From assembly GCA_031002005.1 (NCBI GenBank), contig JARYHS010009186.1, positions 182,988,437 to 183,052,436 of the forward strand: a stretch of 64,000 bases of DNA. Reading direction: 5' to 3'. Below the pieces are notes generated by a model. The model was not told where the DNA came from. It was given only the letters and a program-made list of their open reading frames with translations, and ran no database searches. Source of the DNA: Vandiemenella viatica (taxonomy: Eukaryota; Arthropoda; Insecta; Orthoptera; Morabidae). Position numbers and translations under genes: made by a program. Numbering within the stretch: position 1 is the stretch's first letter; every line of letters begins with the position of its first letter. This document shows, in pieces, positions 1-12,835 of the stretch.

Positions 1-606
1 TAATGTTAATCGGTGCAACATTTTTATTATATAGATTAAGGGAAGGGAGTTTTGGCTGTTCGACGATGACGTCATAGACCGTGCAGAAAATCGTGTCTAA
101 CGAAAGTGAAGGAAAGCATGAATAACAGTACTATAGATCGAATCACGGTCCTGCCAAATACGTTTATTGAGGATAATGATGATTATTGAGTGGAAGTTTA
201 CTATTTATTTATTGACTGACAGTTTTTTGGTTTTTTTTTACTATAACGTAATTATTACTTACTATCGCCCAATTGCAATACAAACACAATACAGTATCAA
301 GTAGAACCTGATTACAACAAAAAGCGATTGCTATTAAACAAAGACTATAATTACAAAATGTTATAAGATCCGACAAAGAATGAAAAAGAACAATTAGAAT
401 TATAAACTACAAATAAACTCAACATACCCAAACACCTGAATTCAAAAATTTTCGCTTCGATAAAGCTCCATTGAAGAGTAAATTTTAATTTCAAAATCTT
501 CTTCTACTAGTGCCGAAATCGGATGCTGGCGACTACCATGGCGGGGGAGGGGGAGGGAGGGGGGGAGGGTTATCCCTCCATGCCAACGTCTCGGGTTTTC
601 GTAAGT
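1..606. other. AT-rich stretch, no gene seen
   Basis: Nothing coding is recognised. A G-rich purine run lies at about 540-570. Short open frames here have no recognisable domain. Confidence 0.5.
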
Positions 607-614
607 GTTTAGAC

Positions 615-913
615 CAGTGTTTCCCAACGTGGGGCCCACGCCCCACAGGGGGGCAATTTGGAGTTTTTAGGGGGGCAATTTAGAAATTGACTTGATACGA
701 CTTTACCGCTTTCTCTTCGGTTTATTTAAATGCAATGCTTGATATAGATACAAAATATAGCAAAAAAACAAATTCTTAAAACAGTGCTGTAAATAATTAT
801 TAGGTATAGTTTCGTTTGATGTTATCAAAATATTTTTTTAATTAAAAATTAGGTATGGGGGGCAAAAAAATATTAAAAGTGGGACATGACCCAAAAAAGG
901 TTGGGAAACACTG
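615..913. mobile_element. hAT-type MITE with intact ends
   Basis: The element starts CAGTGTTTCCCAA and ends with the inverse TTGGGAAACACTG, giving 13-bp perfect terminal inverted repeats. It is flanked by an identical 8-bp direct repeat, GTTTAGAC, at 607-614 and 914-921. An 8-bp duplication and a CAGTG-type terminus are the signature of hAT transposons. The 299-bp interior has no transposase and contains G-rich runs (GGGGGGCAA type) near both ends. It is therefore a non-autonomous copy mobilised in trans. The perfect target duplication suggests a fairly recent insertion. Confidence 0.9.
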
Positions 914-921
914 GTTTAGAC

Positions 922-1275
922 GGTTGTTGTGCTAGGAACGAGAGAAGAAAGAAGCAGAAGGTGAAACGTGGTGTCCGCCCAATCAGTACTACTCTTCGAA
1001 ACAAACCTTTCAGGCCGCCGCGGTTAACGTTCCCATCCAACGGACAAATCACCACTAATAGTGTAGTGTGCCCTTACTCGATACGCACTATGAAGAGGTT
1101 ATGATTTAACTCAGGACTTTGGTCCACAATCTGCTGTATAGAAATTATACTCCATACCTGTCCTACAATGCAGACCAAATTCTGATGACGCGAATTTCCT
1201 CCTCCACCAAGAAACGAATCGGCTAACCCCGTGTCGGGCGCCGGACATCATAACGGTACCGCAACCAACTGAGAT
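922..1275. other. No feature recognised
   Basis: Moderate GC content, with short open frames on both strands that match no family I know. Confidence 0.4.
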
Positions 1276-2141
1276 GAGGTGGTGGACAATTTCGATATAG
1301 CGTGCTTGAAAAATGAACATTTGGAGCAGGTGTACTCAGTTAACGATTTAGGAGTAATATTCGACAGTAAAATGAGTTTCGATGAACGTGTTGACACTAT
1401 TGTAACCAAATCCTTACAAAAACTAGGTTTTGTTATGAGGACATGTCGTGAAATCCATTCCACTGAAGCAGTTAGAATAATATATCTATCCATTGTAAGA
1501 TCAACATTAGCATATTCATCAGTAATTTGGTCACCGTACATGTTATCTCAAATTAAAAGAATAGAAACTGTTTAGGATAAATTGTTTAGGTATATGGCAT
1601 TTAGAATGGGTTTTACAGGTCCATTTCTTGATCATAGATACACCCACATTGCATCCCTCTTAAGAATACCCTCTCTGCAATCATTTCGTGAACTTAATGA
1701 TTTTAAATTTTTATTAAATTTGTGCAATTGTAATATTGATTGTTCAGAATTGCTAGGAAGTTTAAGATTCAACGTTCCCAAAAGAAGTACTCGTCAAACA
1801 ACAAAAATTTCCCTAATGAAATTTAAGCAGTTGTACACAGAAAATAATCCCCTAGCAAGAATGTGTAAGCTGACAAACTATCAAAGTAGGTTTAAAATTG
1901 GAAGATTATCATCAAACCAAGTCAGATTGTTACGTTCTTGTATCTTAAGATATGAGTGAACAATTAACAGTAAATTTTAATTAGAAATTTTTTACTTAGT
2001 AGTTGTAAATGTTTATTATTATAGCAAAAGTAGACTTTAAGCCATTTTCTTTATATAATTATTTTGTATATTATTTAAGCGGTGTATTGAATTTGTAAAG
2101 TTATACAAATGGACTCCAAAGTCCGTAAATAAATAAATAAA
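1276..2141 (+). pseudogene. LINE (jockey/CR1-like) 3' end, broken reverse transcriptase
   Basis: The frame from 1279 reads through motifs typical of the C-terminal part of non-LTR reverse transcriptases: VNDLGVIFDSKMSF, then LGFVMRTCREI, then YLSIVRSTLAYSSVIWSP and IKRIETV. An in-frame TAG at 1573-1575 interrupts it. The same frame resumes with DKLFRYMAFRMGF and runs to a TGA at 1957-1959. A 3' untranslated tail follows and ends in a TAAA-type repeat at about 2126-2141. The catalytic palm (YADD-type motif) and the endonuclease are absent, so the copy is 5'-truncated, as is usual for LINE insertions. Jockey or CR1 clade is inferred from the motif style only. Confidence 0.85.
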
Positions 2142-2540
2142 CAGTAGATATGAAATGATCTGCCTATTGTAATAAGTAAAGAAGAGTTAGTGAAACTGCA
2201 TTAACAAAACGAAAATACATTCTTACAGAATATTAAAAGCTGCGGTTTCCACACCTAAAATTTTATTTAAATCAATGTTTCTATATGGGCTTACGACGTG
2301 AATAACTAGACAGCAAAAAATCCTACTGAAAGTGCTTTAAACGATAATGGAAGAATTCCTGAAATATCTAACCTCTCTTTTTTTTCTCGAGTTGTGTACA
2401 TCCTGCCTACGGTTTGACACAGAGGAAAAAACCCATGGTATTATGTGGAGAAAGTATGTTTGGTTGATTTACAATATAAATTCAGAGTTGTGAAGTTTCG
2501 ATTAATAACCTGCTGGCAGGATTTTTACTGTCTGCGCAAT
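2142..2540. other. No feature recognised
   Basis: AT-rich sequence without recognisable coding or repeat signal. Confidence 0.4.
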
Positions 2541-2768
2541 TCACCCCTATGGTAGCCTCCTTCATCTAACCCGGTAATCCTATCGGCTATAGCAAACCTG
2601 CATTTTACGTAACATGGAATCCGAACCACGGAACCGTTCTGGTGTATTTCGCATTACACAGTAAGCTGTGCCAGAGGTGAAGGTCGGGTTAAGGTCCTTG
2701 GAAAGTCCCAGCCGAGACCGGGATTCGACCTCCAGTCAGACGCGTTAACCGCTGAGCCAGCAGACCGC
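2541..2768 (-). mobile_element. tRNA-derived SINE, family C
   Basis: On the minus strand the head at 2768-2712 resembles a tRNA, with A-box-like TGGCTCAGCGG and B-box GGTCGAATCCC. The downstream body includes a GGATTCCATGTTA segment that recurs, diverged, in the copies at 30412 and in the two Helitrons near 47 and 50.7 kb. RNA polymerase III promoter boxes in the head are expected for such SINEs. It is not a functional tRNA gene, since the tRNA-like head runs straight into the SINE body. Confidence 0.7.
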
Positions 2769-3236
2769 TATAAGTTTGTGGTGGGAGCGGCAATCTACTG
2801 GAAGGCGTTTCGCTGATCCCGGCCGGTGGTTTCACCTGAGACGCCCCTCGTAACTGGCGGGTGGGCTCCACTGCTTTGAGCTCTGCGGTCCGTTAGTGTA
2901 GACTGCGCCGCCTCGCTGACCCAACTACTGTGCTTCGCTTAACGACCCCGCCCCACCAGCCGTTAAGACAAGCTCTCCTCCACACTGCACGTCCCTGCGG
3001 AGTTACCGTAGATAAGACCACGCGTATGGCATAAAGCGATGCCCTGTTTTTCATGTATCTAGCACAGTTACGTTCTGTATGAACCCTTACAGCTTCTCAC
3101 AAAACACGCATTATTTCTATTATCTGTTGCTGCTATAGTAGTAAGTTATCCGTAATCCAGAGATATTATAGTTAGGCAGGAAAAAAACCTTAAGCTAATT
3201 TTATCCATAAAATCTGTGCAGATGACGTTGTTAATG
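2769..3236. other. GC-rich patch then AT-rich sequence, no gene
   Basis: 2770-3010 is noticeably GC-richer than its surroundings. No open frame with a known domain, splice pair or repeat family is recognised. Confidence 0.4.
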
Positions 3237-3240
3237 TCAA

Positions 3241-3470
3241 AGACCGAATATGATGAGCGAATGGTAACGCTCTGGATTTGTGAGAACGCAGGTTTGAATC
3301 ACCACCCGGCCATCTAGATTTCGGTTTTCCATGGTTTCCGAAATCACTGCAGTTGAATTTGGATATGATTCCTTCAAAAGGTCATGGCAGAATTTTTCCA
3401 CGCTCCTTGCCCTAAGTCCTTTCCCGCCTCTAATGACCTCGATGTCAAAGAGACGTAAAGCCAAAACAAA
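3241..3470 (+). mobile_element. tRNA-derived SINE, family A
   Basis: The copy runs from the tRNA-like head (B-box-like GGTTTGAATC) through the body (CATCTAGATTTCGGTTTTCC) to the family tail (CCCGCCTCTAATGACCTCGA, then AAAGCC and an A-rich end). Family A is the most abundant repeat in the window, with about 18 copies. Confidence 0.8.
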
Positions 3471-3883
3471 AATAAGTCTTAGACAGAGTAAGAAGACGGA
3501 ATGAGTTAACCGTTACCCCTACGGAACGATTGTCGGTACCTGTTTCTGGAGGGCCAGCACACTTGCTTCAAATTGTAGCGTTCACCGGTTCGTCTCCAGC
3601 TGCGGGTATAGACACTTTTAATTAAGTGTTCTGTTCATTTTATGTCTGCCATATTACAGTTGATTTTACTCGAGGTCATTCACAATATGATTGTCCACGC
3701 TAAATTAAATTAATAAATTATACTGGAATAATTTTCTTTATAAAGTTCTTAAATTAACTACATGGGAATTAGATAGGCATGGAAATAATGTAGACAAGAG
3801 TCTAATTAATTTATAAGTGTTGGACTATGATGCACTGCACATAGGAAAAAATAAATGTTGATGCTTCATTATTGACGACATCT

Positions 3884-4066
3884 TGAGAGGCATACTGTAT
3901 GATACAAATTCAGTTCCCCGTTCGGCCATCTAGATTTTGATCTTCCGTGGCTTTCCGAAATCACTCCAAGCAAGGGCCGGAACGGTTCCTACAAAAGTCT
4001 CTTAAATTTTCTTCTTGTTCCTTACCCCCAATCGTTTCTCTTCTGCAGTAAAGCCATAGCAAAAAT
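3884..4066 (+). mobile_element. SINE family A, partial
   Basis: The body CATCTAGATTTTGATCTTCC and the tail ending in AAAGCCATAGC match family A. The tRNA-like head is decayed and no clear B box remains. Confidence 0.65.
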
Positions 4067-6356
4067 ATAAAATTCATAAAAATAAGTTCAGTTTTACACA
4101 ATACAGACTGGATTTTTAAGAAACTTGAGGTACATTTATTCTTCGGTCACTATGAAACGAAAAAGTTTTAATGATAGGTGCCTTGAGATATAAACTTTTG
4201 GGCCAGCAAACCGTCATTTTTTTATCTGTTTTTCAGTTGAAAACTGAAACAACTTTGTAATGCACGAATCAAATGATAATTGCAGAAATGGATTTGATCG
4301 TACGATCAGTTCTGGACGAGACGTTTAATAACGTTCGACAACTGATACAGGTCTCTCATTGCTCACGGACAGCAGTAATACAACCACGGCTCCAATTGGA
4401 GGTCAGAAAATTGCGGACTGTTTCCCAGAGTAGTAGGGGAGCGTAGATGGAACTGCTCACATTCACTAATTACCAATAAAATGATATAGTCTCTAAAATA
4501 AAACCATACTGTCGCACAGTAAAATGAAATTTACCAAACTACATTTCGTTTAAGACAGGCAAACTGATTACAAAATCAATAAAAATCGAGCAAGAGTAAT
4601 CACTTACTTTTAAAAAGAAATCTTGTGATACAGAACATCAGTTTCCTAAATAATATGATCAGTTTTTTATATAATTCAATGCCTCTTTTCTTGGATTATG
4701 AGCTAAGAAACTCCGTAATGAAGCAGGATTTTATAAAAATAAATATTCATGAATTTATGAACACAGGAGATATAAAAGAAATCAATTTTTAACCACATAT
4801 AATTTATCATTAAAGCAATATTCATAGCATTTGTTCATATTACAGGAAACCAGTTATTACCGAATATCTAAAACAGATATTTCGGCATTAGAAACACAGA
4901 TCCACCTATGAATATGGCCTCCAATATATCTATGGCAAATGATAGCTGTCGAATGTAGATTCTCGTGTTAACACCAGTTACGTATGTGTGTCGCGAATAG
5001 TTCCACTAGATAGCTACCGCCAAAATAGAGTTGATGTTTCAAGTCTTCAAGACAGATACAGTGTTGCTGCTGACAATATTTTGGTCATTGATATTTCCTG
5101 AGGTGTTAGCCTCACAGAAGTGAAAGCAACGGGGTCATCAGTAACTGAACTCTCTCTAACGAAAAAAAAAACTTTCATCTAAGAAAATATAATCTTGAAC
5201 TAAATTTAATAACAACTGCTGATTTTTATGCCCTTATTTTAGTGTAGCTCTGACGCATGCACGCTTACATGATCATTTAGATTTTCTATTTTTTCACTTA
5301 CACAAAGAAGGCTTGGTACGCACGCGGTATGATAAAGCAGTCAAAAATCTCAAAACAAGAATTAATAAAGACCGTAATACATTTCTGCCGCACTATTCTC
5401 TACCTTGACATAAAACAGCCTAGGACGAAATTTAATTTTTTATGTTAGTGTTCTTCATTCATCGTTGAAACTGAAAGCGAAGTACCCATATACGCTTTAA
5501 TTGCATTTGTGCGCTTAACCATTCATAATCCTGCATGTGTGAAAATTCTTGCGTGTCCACATAATTCAATACTCTACCAGTTTTAATCCCTAGTAAATCC
5601 TACCGAGGATTACAGTAGCAGGAAATATTGCTCCACCTAATAACACAATAACGAAAGAACAAGCAAATGTTTTACGCTACCAGAACCGCTTTCATTTAAT
5701 CCTTTCTCGGTTCTGTATTCTAGGAAAGTCGCCATTTATTATTTGCTGCAACAGGCTAAGCCGCAAAGCGAAAAACTTCTTTCGGCCAACGATTTGTCTC
5801 TCAAGAATGTCTTTATTCTCTCGATGCATTGGCTATTTTCCAACGGCCACATTCGTCTTCTGGAATGGCTACCATCAGTCAGAAGACTCCCGAGACGACC
5901 AATCTGTTCTCGACAGTTCACTGTATGAAAACTAACATTCATGAAGTCCAAAGGAACTCGACAAATACTTCAGCCGAAACTTTATAATGATCGCACGAAA
6001 TTTAAAATCGTTAATAAGTTCTCATTCATTCATCTGGAAGCCTAACACTGTAAAAGAACAGACCTGCAAAGAAAAAATATAACGTACCAGTTTAGATAAT
6101 TATTTTCTTTGTTTCTACTTTTTACTTTTATGTGGTTCTTTTGATTTTCCTCTTTAATGAACTACATCTTTCATCTGTGGCTGAAATTATACAACTGTTT
6201 CATCGATAACCCATATAATAAATAAAAATGAAAATTTACACTACCTTAATTCACCTTAGAGATTTTCTTCTAAATTTATCCAAGCTGTTTGGTTACTGTT
6301 TTTTTGTTTTTGTTTTTTGTTTGCGTTATAGTGTATTGGAATACTTCTATATATAT
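4067..6356. other. 2.3 kb without recognised feature
   Basis: AT-rich sequence. Short frames near 5740-5950 occur on both strands and show no domain. No repeat family seen elsewhere in the window was recognised here. Confidence 0.4.
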
Positions 6357-6357
6357 A

Positions 6358-6580
6358 ATGGTATTCGGCAACTAATGCCATACAGCCAGTTCAATGTGAA
6401 TGTCATATTTTTTCACAGTGAATCAGTTTCTCCAGGATACACTGTGTACTTCTAAGTATGGACACCACAGGACGGATACGACATTCACACACACAACACT
6501 TAAACACCCATGCCCTCGGCCGGACTCGAACCGGCAACCTTCGGCACGCGGCTCTAGCCCCTACGCTACTGAGGTCGGCT
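6358..6580 (-). mobile_element. tRNA-derived SINE, family B
   Basis: On the minus strand the head carries the B box GGTTCGAGTCC followed by GGCCGAGGGCATGGGTGTTT. The body ends with CTGGCTGTATGGCATTAG and a NNCCGAATACCATTA terminus. The copy at 63648 (+) shares head, body and terminus. An insert-like stretch at about 6400-6460 is not present in that other copy. Confidence 0.8.
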
Positions 6581-6585
6581 CTCCT

Positions 6586-7013
6586 TTGATAATACTGGAA
6601 ATAATATCAGCAACCTGAAATTTTGTCTCAAACATATAATGTTAAATTAAGATTTTATCTGTTTCTAAATAGTATAAAAAAATAAACTTCTAGACATATC
6701 CAGCGCCGAAATAATAAATGAAACATTTCTGACTGCATGCAACGGTATAGATTTCAGCATCTTTGGCAACAGTACAGAAGTCAAACTTTAATTCTGTACG
6801 CAATAAGAATGACTTATGTATCTCTGTTTCGAAATCTAAAAGAGAAAAAATTAAAATGTCTTATACATTCCCATCCGCTTTGGTGTTATCTGAAGCTCTA
6901 TTTTCTACATCAGTTAAGCTAATCACCGTACCAGGAAGTCGTAAAATATTGTATTATAATGAGCTAAAAATTAATTTTACATGTGAATGATTTTATTGCA
7001 GTATTTTTATTGT
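6586..7013. other. No feature recognised
   Basis: AT-rich; short overlapping open frames without a known domain. Confidence 0.4.
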
Positions 7014-7240
7014 TTTTGGCTTACGCCTTGTCAACGTAGTGGCCATTAGATGAGGGGTAGGGCTGAGGCAAGGAACAGGAAGGATTTCGGCCATAGGCTT
7101 TTGAAGGAACCATGCCGACATTCACCTGGAGAGATCTGGGGCAATCGTTGGAAAATCCAAATCTGAATGGTCGGTCGGGGATTCGATCCGCCGTCCTCCC
7201 GAGTGCGTGGCAAGAGCGTTCTGTCAATGTGTCTTGAGGT
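7014..7240 (-). mobile_element. SINE family A, near full length
   Basis: On the plus strand the reverse copy shows GGCTTACGCCTTGTCAACG, AAGGATTTCGGCCAT, GGGGATTCGATCC (inverse B box) and CGTCCTCCCGA, in the family order tail to head. Confidence 0.85.
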
Positions 7241-9020
7241 GTAGACATTCATATGATATTACATTTTATTTCCCAATAAACCAATCAGAAGGTTAAGCTT
7301 AATCAGACAGATAGCGTGTGAAACATAAGCGGCAAGGAGTAAGTAAATAAAAAACGACAAACTATGTGCATGAATTCCGTGAAAAGCCTAAGACCAGGAT
7401 ATAGTGGTATACTTCATCAGATTATTTTCTTAAGTGATACGAACAAAGAAAGGAAATCGTTCACGGAAAAGCAGTCGGGACAATTATGTCACGGCAAAGA
7501 CGTTCTAATGAGAGATAATACGAATTTTGTTACAAAAGATCCTTCCGAGGAAAATGAACGTGCTTTCGGAGAAGAAGATTGAGATAATTAATTGCATACC
7601 GCGAGATATTCATCACGGATACTTTCTCAGAATTCATTTTCTTCCATCCATCTCCAGTTACAAAAGGAGTTCTTGCTTGTGTTGATAAAACTGAAGATAA
7701 ATGAAATCTTGTCAGTTCTTTTCATTCTTGTAGTGAACAACTTGTTTAAATTGGCGTACTTTTTTTTTGATGATAACAAATATTAGCTGTCATAAGAAAA
7801 ATACATTAGACCATTGAAAGGAAAAATTTGGAAACTGTCATATTATTTAAAGTAAATGTGCGAATTTTAGGGTTGGCATACCTCTGAATGATGGGTGGAA
7901 TACTTACGGAGTTGTTTGCTGTTCCATATGTCACAGACTAATAGATTCTGAACCTTTTAACATAGAAAATTGTAACTACGAACTGATTTGTTCCGTGTCA
8001 TCATAAAATCACTGGGATAAAAATAACAATAAGGTGGTTTGTGAAGTGAAGTATTTCTGACAGTCATATCTAGTTTTCGCAATTTTACTTTATGAAAACA
8101 TTACTTAGCATAACTTATAGACTTTTATTCTAAACAATACTTCCATCCGAGTTAATAAAGGCACAAAAAGAAAATTAGGATTAAAAAAGTGGCTGAACTA
8201 GCTGTCCGGCATTAGATCCCAGACACATTTCAGGGATTTTTCACTGCTTTGGATGTATACGAGTTATACAGTGGCTATACTAAATGATTTCTTACATCCA
8301 GCACCAACCACGACGGCAGTGAGATTAAGTAATTCTGGTGCATTTATTGGAATGGAATATAATAGTCAACAAACCAAGTATATATAGTTTTGAAACTGAA
8401 TAATTTAATTCACACCATTAAAGATACTATCAGTATTTAGTGACAGTGCAAAGTTTTTAGTTTCTGATTAATAACTATTGTATATTATTCACTTACAATC
8501 CATTTATAAATGAACTCTCACCATTGAAATTTCTGTATAAGGATGAGAAATATATTTTTAAAAAACAATTTTGATTGAGATGCTTGTAATAGCAGCAGCA
8601 ATAATCCTTATAACTGTCTTTATTGTTGTAGAGGTTATTAAGACTTTAAAGTAGTTGTAATATTATTTAAAAATTTTGAAAATATCTTACCGTAATGTAT
8701 TTTCAAATTGGCACGAGGAAAATTTTCACTTTTATTTACTATTTTGTAACTCACTGTGCGTATTACTATCAATGAAGCATAATCAAGTAAGGTACAATAT
8801 GAAATAACTGTCTGTTTCTATTTGGCACGTTGTTACACATATCTTTGGATTACGCATATGCCACTTAACATGGTTTGGAGTTTGGAAATAAAACAAAATA
8901 AGAGACTGGTAAAAACTATTATAATTAAATCAAGTTTGCAATATTGCATGAAACACTTCTATCAATTTACTTTAAATATATTCTTAAAAAAAAAGAGTCA
9001 TAAATTCCTGAAGCGGTGAG
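7241..9020. other. 1.8 kb without recognised feature
   Basis: Strongly AT-rich. Small open frames at 7364-7582 and 7592-7786 have no recognisable domain, signal peptide plus mature region, or splice context that would support calling them genes. Confidence 0.4.
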
Positions 9021-9400
9021 AGGGTGAGAGGAAGAGATGTAATGACTTCGGCAGGGCGAAAAATTCTTGAGAACGGAGGGCGGGAGGCGGATGATAAAGC
9101 GTAGACAGCACGCAGGAGCGTGACGTCAGGAGAAGCAAGAAACAAAATAAAGTCTCCGGAGAGGAGAGGTGCATTCTTCAGACGGAGGGACGTGTTGCGT
9201 TTCCCCGCACGTCTTCAAGACACGCGAATGAGAGTTTTTGCTCGAACTTATTTCGAACGACGCAAATAGGTCGCAGGACTGCCGGAGACGGAGAGTGTCA
9301 CAGTAAAAAAACCTCACAACTTGGCACAGCTGGCGATAGGAGCTGTACTTCGTGGACTACAGACTCCGGTTGCACTGTGGCAAAAAATAACTCACAGTGT
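9021..9400. promoter_or_regulatory. Candidate GC-rich regulatory block with a CRE-like site
   Basis: This block is clearly GC- and CpG-richer than the AT-rich DNA on both sides. It contains a perfect CREB/ATF palindrome, TGACGTCA, at 9121-9128. No coding domain or repeat family is recognised. It could be a promoter, a non-coding first exon or an unrecognised repeat. The regulatory reading is inference from composition and one motif. Confidence 0.25.
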
Positions 9401-9762
9401 TCTGAAGTGTTGTTTATTGAATCACAAGTGCTATTGATCCGCACAATGTAGTATAGGCTATACGCGATGAACACAACACTTAATTTAAACTGCCTATCTT
9501 GAAGGCTAGATTAGAATTGGCCAGAATTATTGGCTCTACTCTTTCAAGCCCACTCAAAAAGTAACACGTAATTAGTCAATTAGATACCGTTAATATTTAG
9601 TGCTTTTTTCGCAAAGGAAACGAAGTCTTGTTGCTGTTTCTCCACTGTATGTGCTACTGTCCGTGCCGCTGTGCCGTAAAAGGAACAAGTTTGAAATTTC
9701 TACTGTGCACGTGATATGTGTTTTATTGACCCAATACAGAATGCGGAATTTTAGGTTATGAT
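9401..9762. other. No feature recognised
   Basis: AT-rich intervening sequence without recognisable signal. Confidence 0.4.
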
Positions 9763-10288
9763 GGGTTCTTATATAATTCGAAGTTCATTAAAGGTGATAT
9801 GGGATTGGGGACAAGGAACGGGAAGGAATTCCGCCATGACTTTATGAAGGAAGCATCCCGGCATTCGCCTGGTGTGATCTGTAGATACCATTGAAACCCA
9901 AATCTGGATGCTCTTACGGAGATTCGAACCGGCGTCCTCCCGAAAGCATGATTTGAAGGAAAAAATTGAAAGTGGGGAATACATTTCTTGATATCTCGCT
10001 TAGTTTTCAAGACATACTATCTCAATGTTGAGGTAGTTAGGTTGAAATGCGGCCGGGACAAAAGCCGCAAGGAACTACCAGCCGGTCATGCACAGTGTGT
10101 TTTGTTTTGTTGCTAGCGGTTGTGATTAGGTTGAAGTGTGACCTGGAACAGAAGAAAAACTTCGGCAAACACACAAGGAACTACACCTATAACTAACTTT
10201 TGACACTCGATGTATCGAAAACTAAGCGACACGACAAAAAATATTATCATTCACTTTAGATTTGTCTCATCGAGTTATATAAGAACCC
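9763..10288. mobile_element. Terminal-inverted-repeat element split by a SINE
   Basis: GGGTTCTTATATAA at 9763-9776 has its exact inverse TTATATAAGAACCC at 10275-10288. A second inner pair, TCGCTTAGTTTTC near 9995 and GAAAACTAAGCGA near 10217, confirms a foldback layout. A family A SINE sits just inside the left end, so the original element was probably about 350 bp. The right half also holds a diverged pair of GGTTGAA...AAGGAACTAC segments about 90 bp apart. No transposase is present and the superfamily is unknown. Confidence 0.7.
9785..9957 (-). mobile_element. SINE family A inside the TIR element
   Basis: Contains GGGAAGGAATTCCGCCATGA, CATCCCGGCATTCGCCTGG, AAACCCAAATCTGGATG and GAGATTCGAACCGGCGTCC, all in family A minus-strand order. 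The tail beyond the reverse GGGACAAGGAACG is reduced. Confidence 0.8.
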
Positions 10289-10289
10289 T

Positions 10290-12835
10290 TCTTCAAAATA
10301 CGAGGCCACTGTTATGATTGTGCTTCCGATGTTTAGAACACGTCAACTAGAGAACTAATTGTAAGATTTTGTATATTTTTTTTTTTTAAATTCACTGTCG
10401 AAATTTTTTTACCGGGCTTATCCCAAGGAGCTTTATATTTGTCCCTAATATGGAGCAAATCCTATATTCAGACGACAAACACTATAATATTGACATTGAT
10501 ATTTTCTAAGATTAGAGGAAGATAAGAAAACGTTTTTATTTTGAGCTTACTTCATCATGCAGAAATATAATTTTATTTAAAATGCTCTAAATTCACATAT
10601 CAATGTACTCTAAAGTTCCTACAGTAAATTTGGTTGTGACTAAATGTTAGCATAAGCAGCGACGTATAAACACTGTGGAGGGGCTTGCGTTACTAACAGC
10701 TGCCAGGTTCTACTCGCATCTACCCGCTTATTAATACACATTCCTCGTTTTCTTCAATGTAGTGGCGCAATTTTCTGCTACTTGTTGTTGTGGCTGTTAT
10801 GGAATGTTGATTCTGTTTTCCATAACTGATAGTTCTAGACCATACTTAATAGTCCTTGACCGGTTTATAGACGCTTATGGCAACGTTTCCTCACAAAATT
10901 GTCTCGCAAATCTTGAGAGATCCAGAATTTATGTTTAATTTTTTAAGAAGTTTAATAATAAAACACAGTGTAATTCTGAAATACACTCCTGCTACATTCA
11001 TTAATTTTCCTGCAAGTTAACTTTTGAACTAATTAAACAAGTTAACACTAGTTATGGCACATTAAAAAATGTCCGCATTAATTATTCTTTTCAGGAAAAT
11101 TACATTTAAAATTTCAGCAAAACTCATACTGAAGAAAACTTCTAGACTACTCATTTCGTTCTTAAAATTACAACCACCTCTAACTAATTTTACTTGGCCT
11201 GCTACCGTAATCAAGAATATTTGTATATTTAGCCTAATCTGAATGTATGAGTATACTTGTAGTACTGTCATGATGTATCTTCCCTAAGAAGTTCTTCTTT
11301 GATAAATTCCCTAATAACTGCTCGAATGTAGCAAATATGCACGAAGCTAGGTCACAACATCTACTAATTATTTAGAAATCTTCTTCACAACTTGGTATCA
11401 ACACATCTGATTCTCATTCCTTTTCATTTAAATCTCGGAATTATGGTTACTTCAATAGAATCCACTCAACCATTTTCAAACATAGCTGCGTAACTGAAAA
11501 TGTTTTTGTCACAGATAGCCTACTAATTATCTTGTTGATCAACAGTCATCTGCGTGAAATGATATGGAAACACATAACTCTGAAAATTCAGACTTGTAAC
11601 TGCTGCCGCGATGAACATTCTCCCACAGCAAAGCAATACGCGATAACTACAATCTCAGTACCACGAACCACTGAAGGACAAATCCAGTAGACACGAATTC
11701 CTTGATGCTCCATTATCTACCAAACTGTTAATCAAGATATTTCTTAGTTTTTGCTATTTGATCTCTTTCGTCGAACAGTCAATTCTGAAACGTCTGGAGA
11801 ACACTCTTCATCGTATTGGTCTTATTTGTTTAATAGACGTGTCTTCATCTTACAGTGAACATTATAGTTTTGCTGTTTTCTGTTTCTTGTCTGAAACTTT
11901 TTCTCTCAGATGAAGGGATTGTACTGGTGTTTTTTAAACAACTTTATTTTTCTACTATCCAATGTCATTTCGTTTTCAGCTGTCCATATTTTCGGTTCCA
12001 TTTTTATTTTTCATCCCATTGTAATTTTCAACCTTAATTCTTTTAAACTTAATTCTGCAAAGTTCTCCTTATTTATTTCTGTTAATTAGTAGTTTATCGG
12101 AGTCGTTACCACAGATTGTCTACGTTCATTGGGGAGATAGACCGTACCAATAAAATCAGTAGCAGGTTACACTATAGAACAGTCTATTACAAATAAATTA
12201 CATTTTTTATAAAATTCAAATTACACGATAGAACAATTAAACATTACACAAGATACTTCACAACTCAATTTACAAAGTATTATACACTCACAAAAAAATC
12301 TCTTAAATAATTATTTTTCATCAAATTTTAGTTTATTCACGTATGAGAGGTAGAAAGATGACACTATGCTGTAGTAACTTGCTGGTTACCACGTGGTGCT
12401 TTAGGCACAAAGCCGGTCACTTCAACCACTGCCAGCAGAAAGATGCTCGCTTTGTTCTGGAAGGCCCTTTCATAAGTTCAAAACTAACGGGATCCTGGTT
12501 TCAGTTGGTTCTCAAAGTACCAACCCTAGCATTTTAACTCGAGAGATTCACAAACAAAATTTGTGGCTTAGTGGAGTTTATGTATACAGGTCAGCGATGA
12601 AGTAAGTGTATCTGCTGCGTGCCCTGTTTTTGGCTGTCCACAGTTGGCTGACGTCAAAGAGGCCTTGGCGCCGACTACCTGAGACACCTATCCCGCCAAA
12701 CAAGCAAGACGTCTGCTTACATATATCCTCTCTCTCATCTCCTGAATATCAAATATTCTTAAGTTAAAAATATCAGTAAAATTACGTCTTATTACAATAA
12801 AATTACCAATATGCAATTTAAAATTATTAATATAC
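10290..12835. other. 2.5 kb without recognised feature
   Basis: AT-rich. A few short open frames (for example 11062-11271 and 11855-12037) lack domains. No window-wide repeat family was recognised. Confidence 0.4.
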
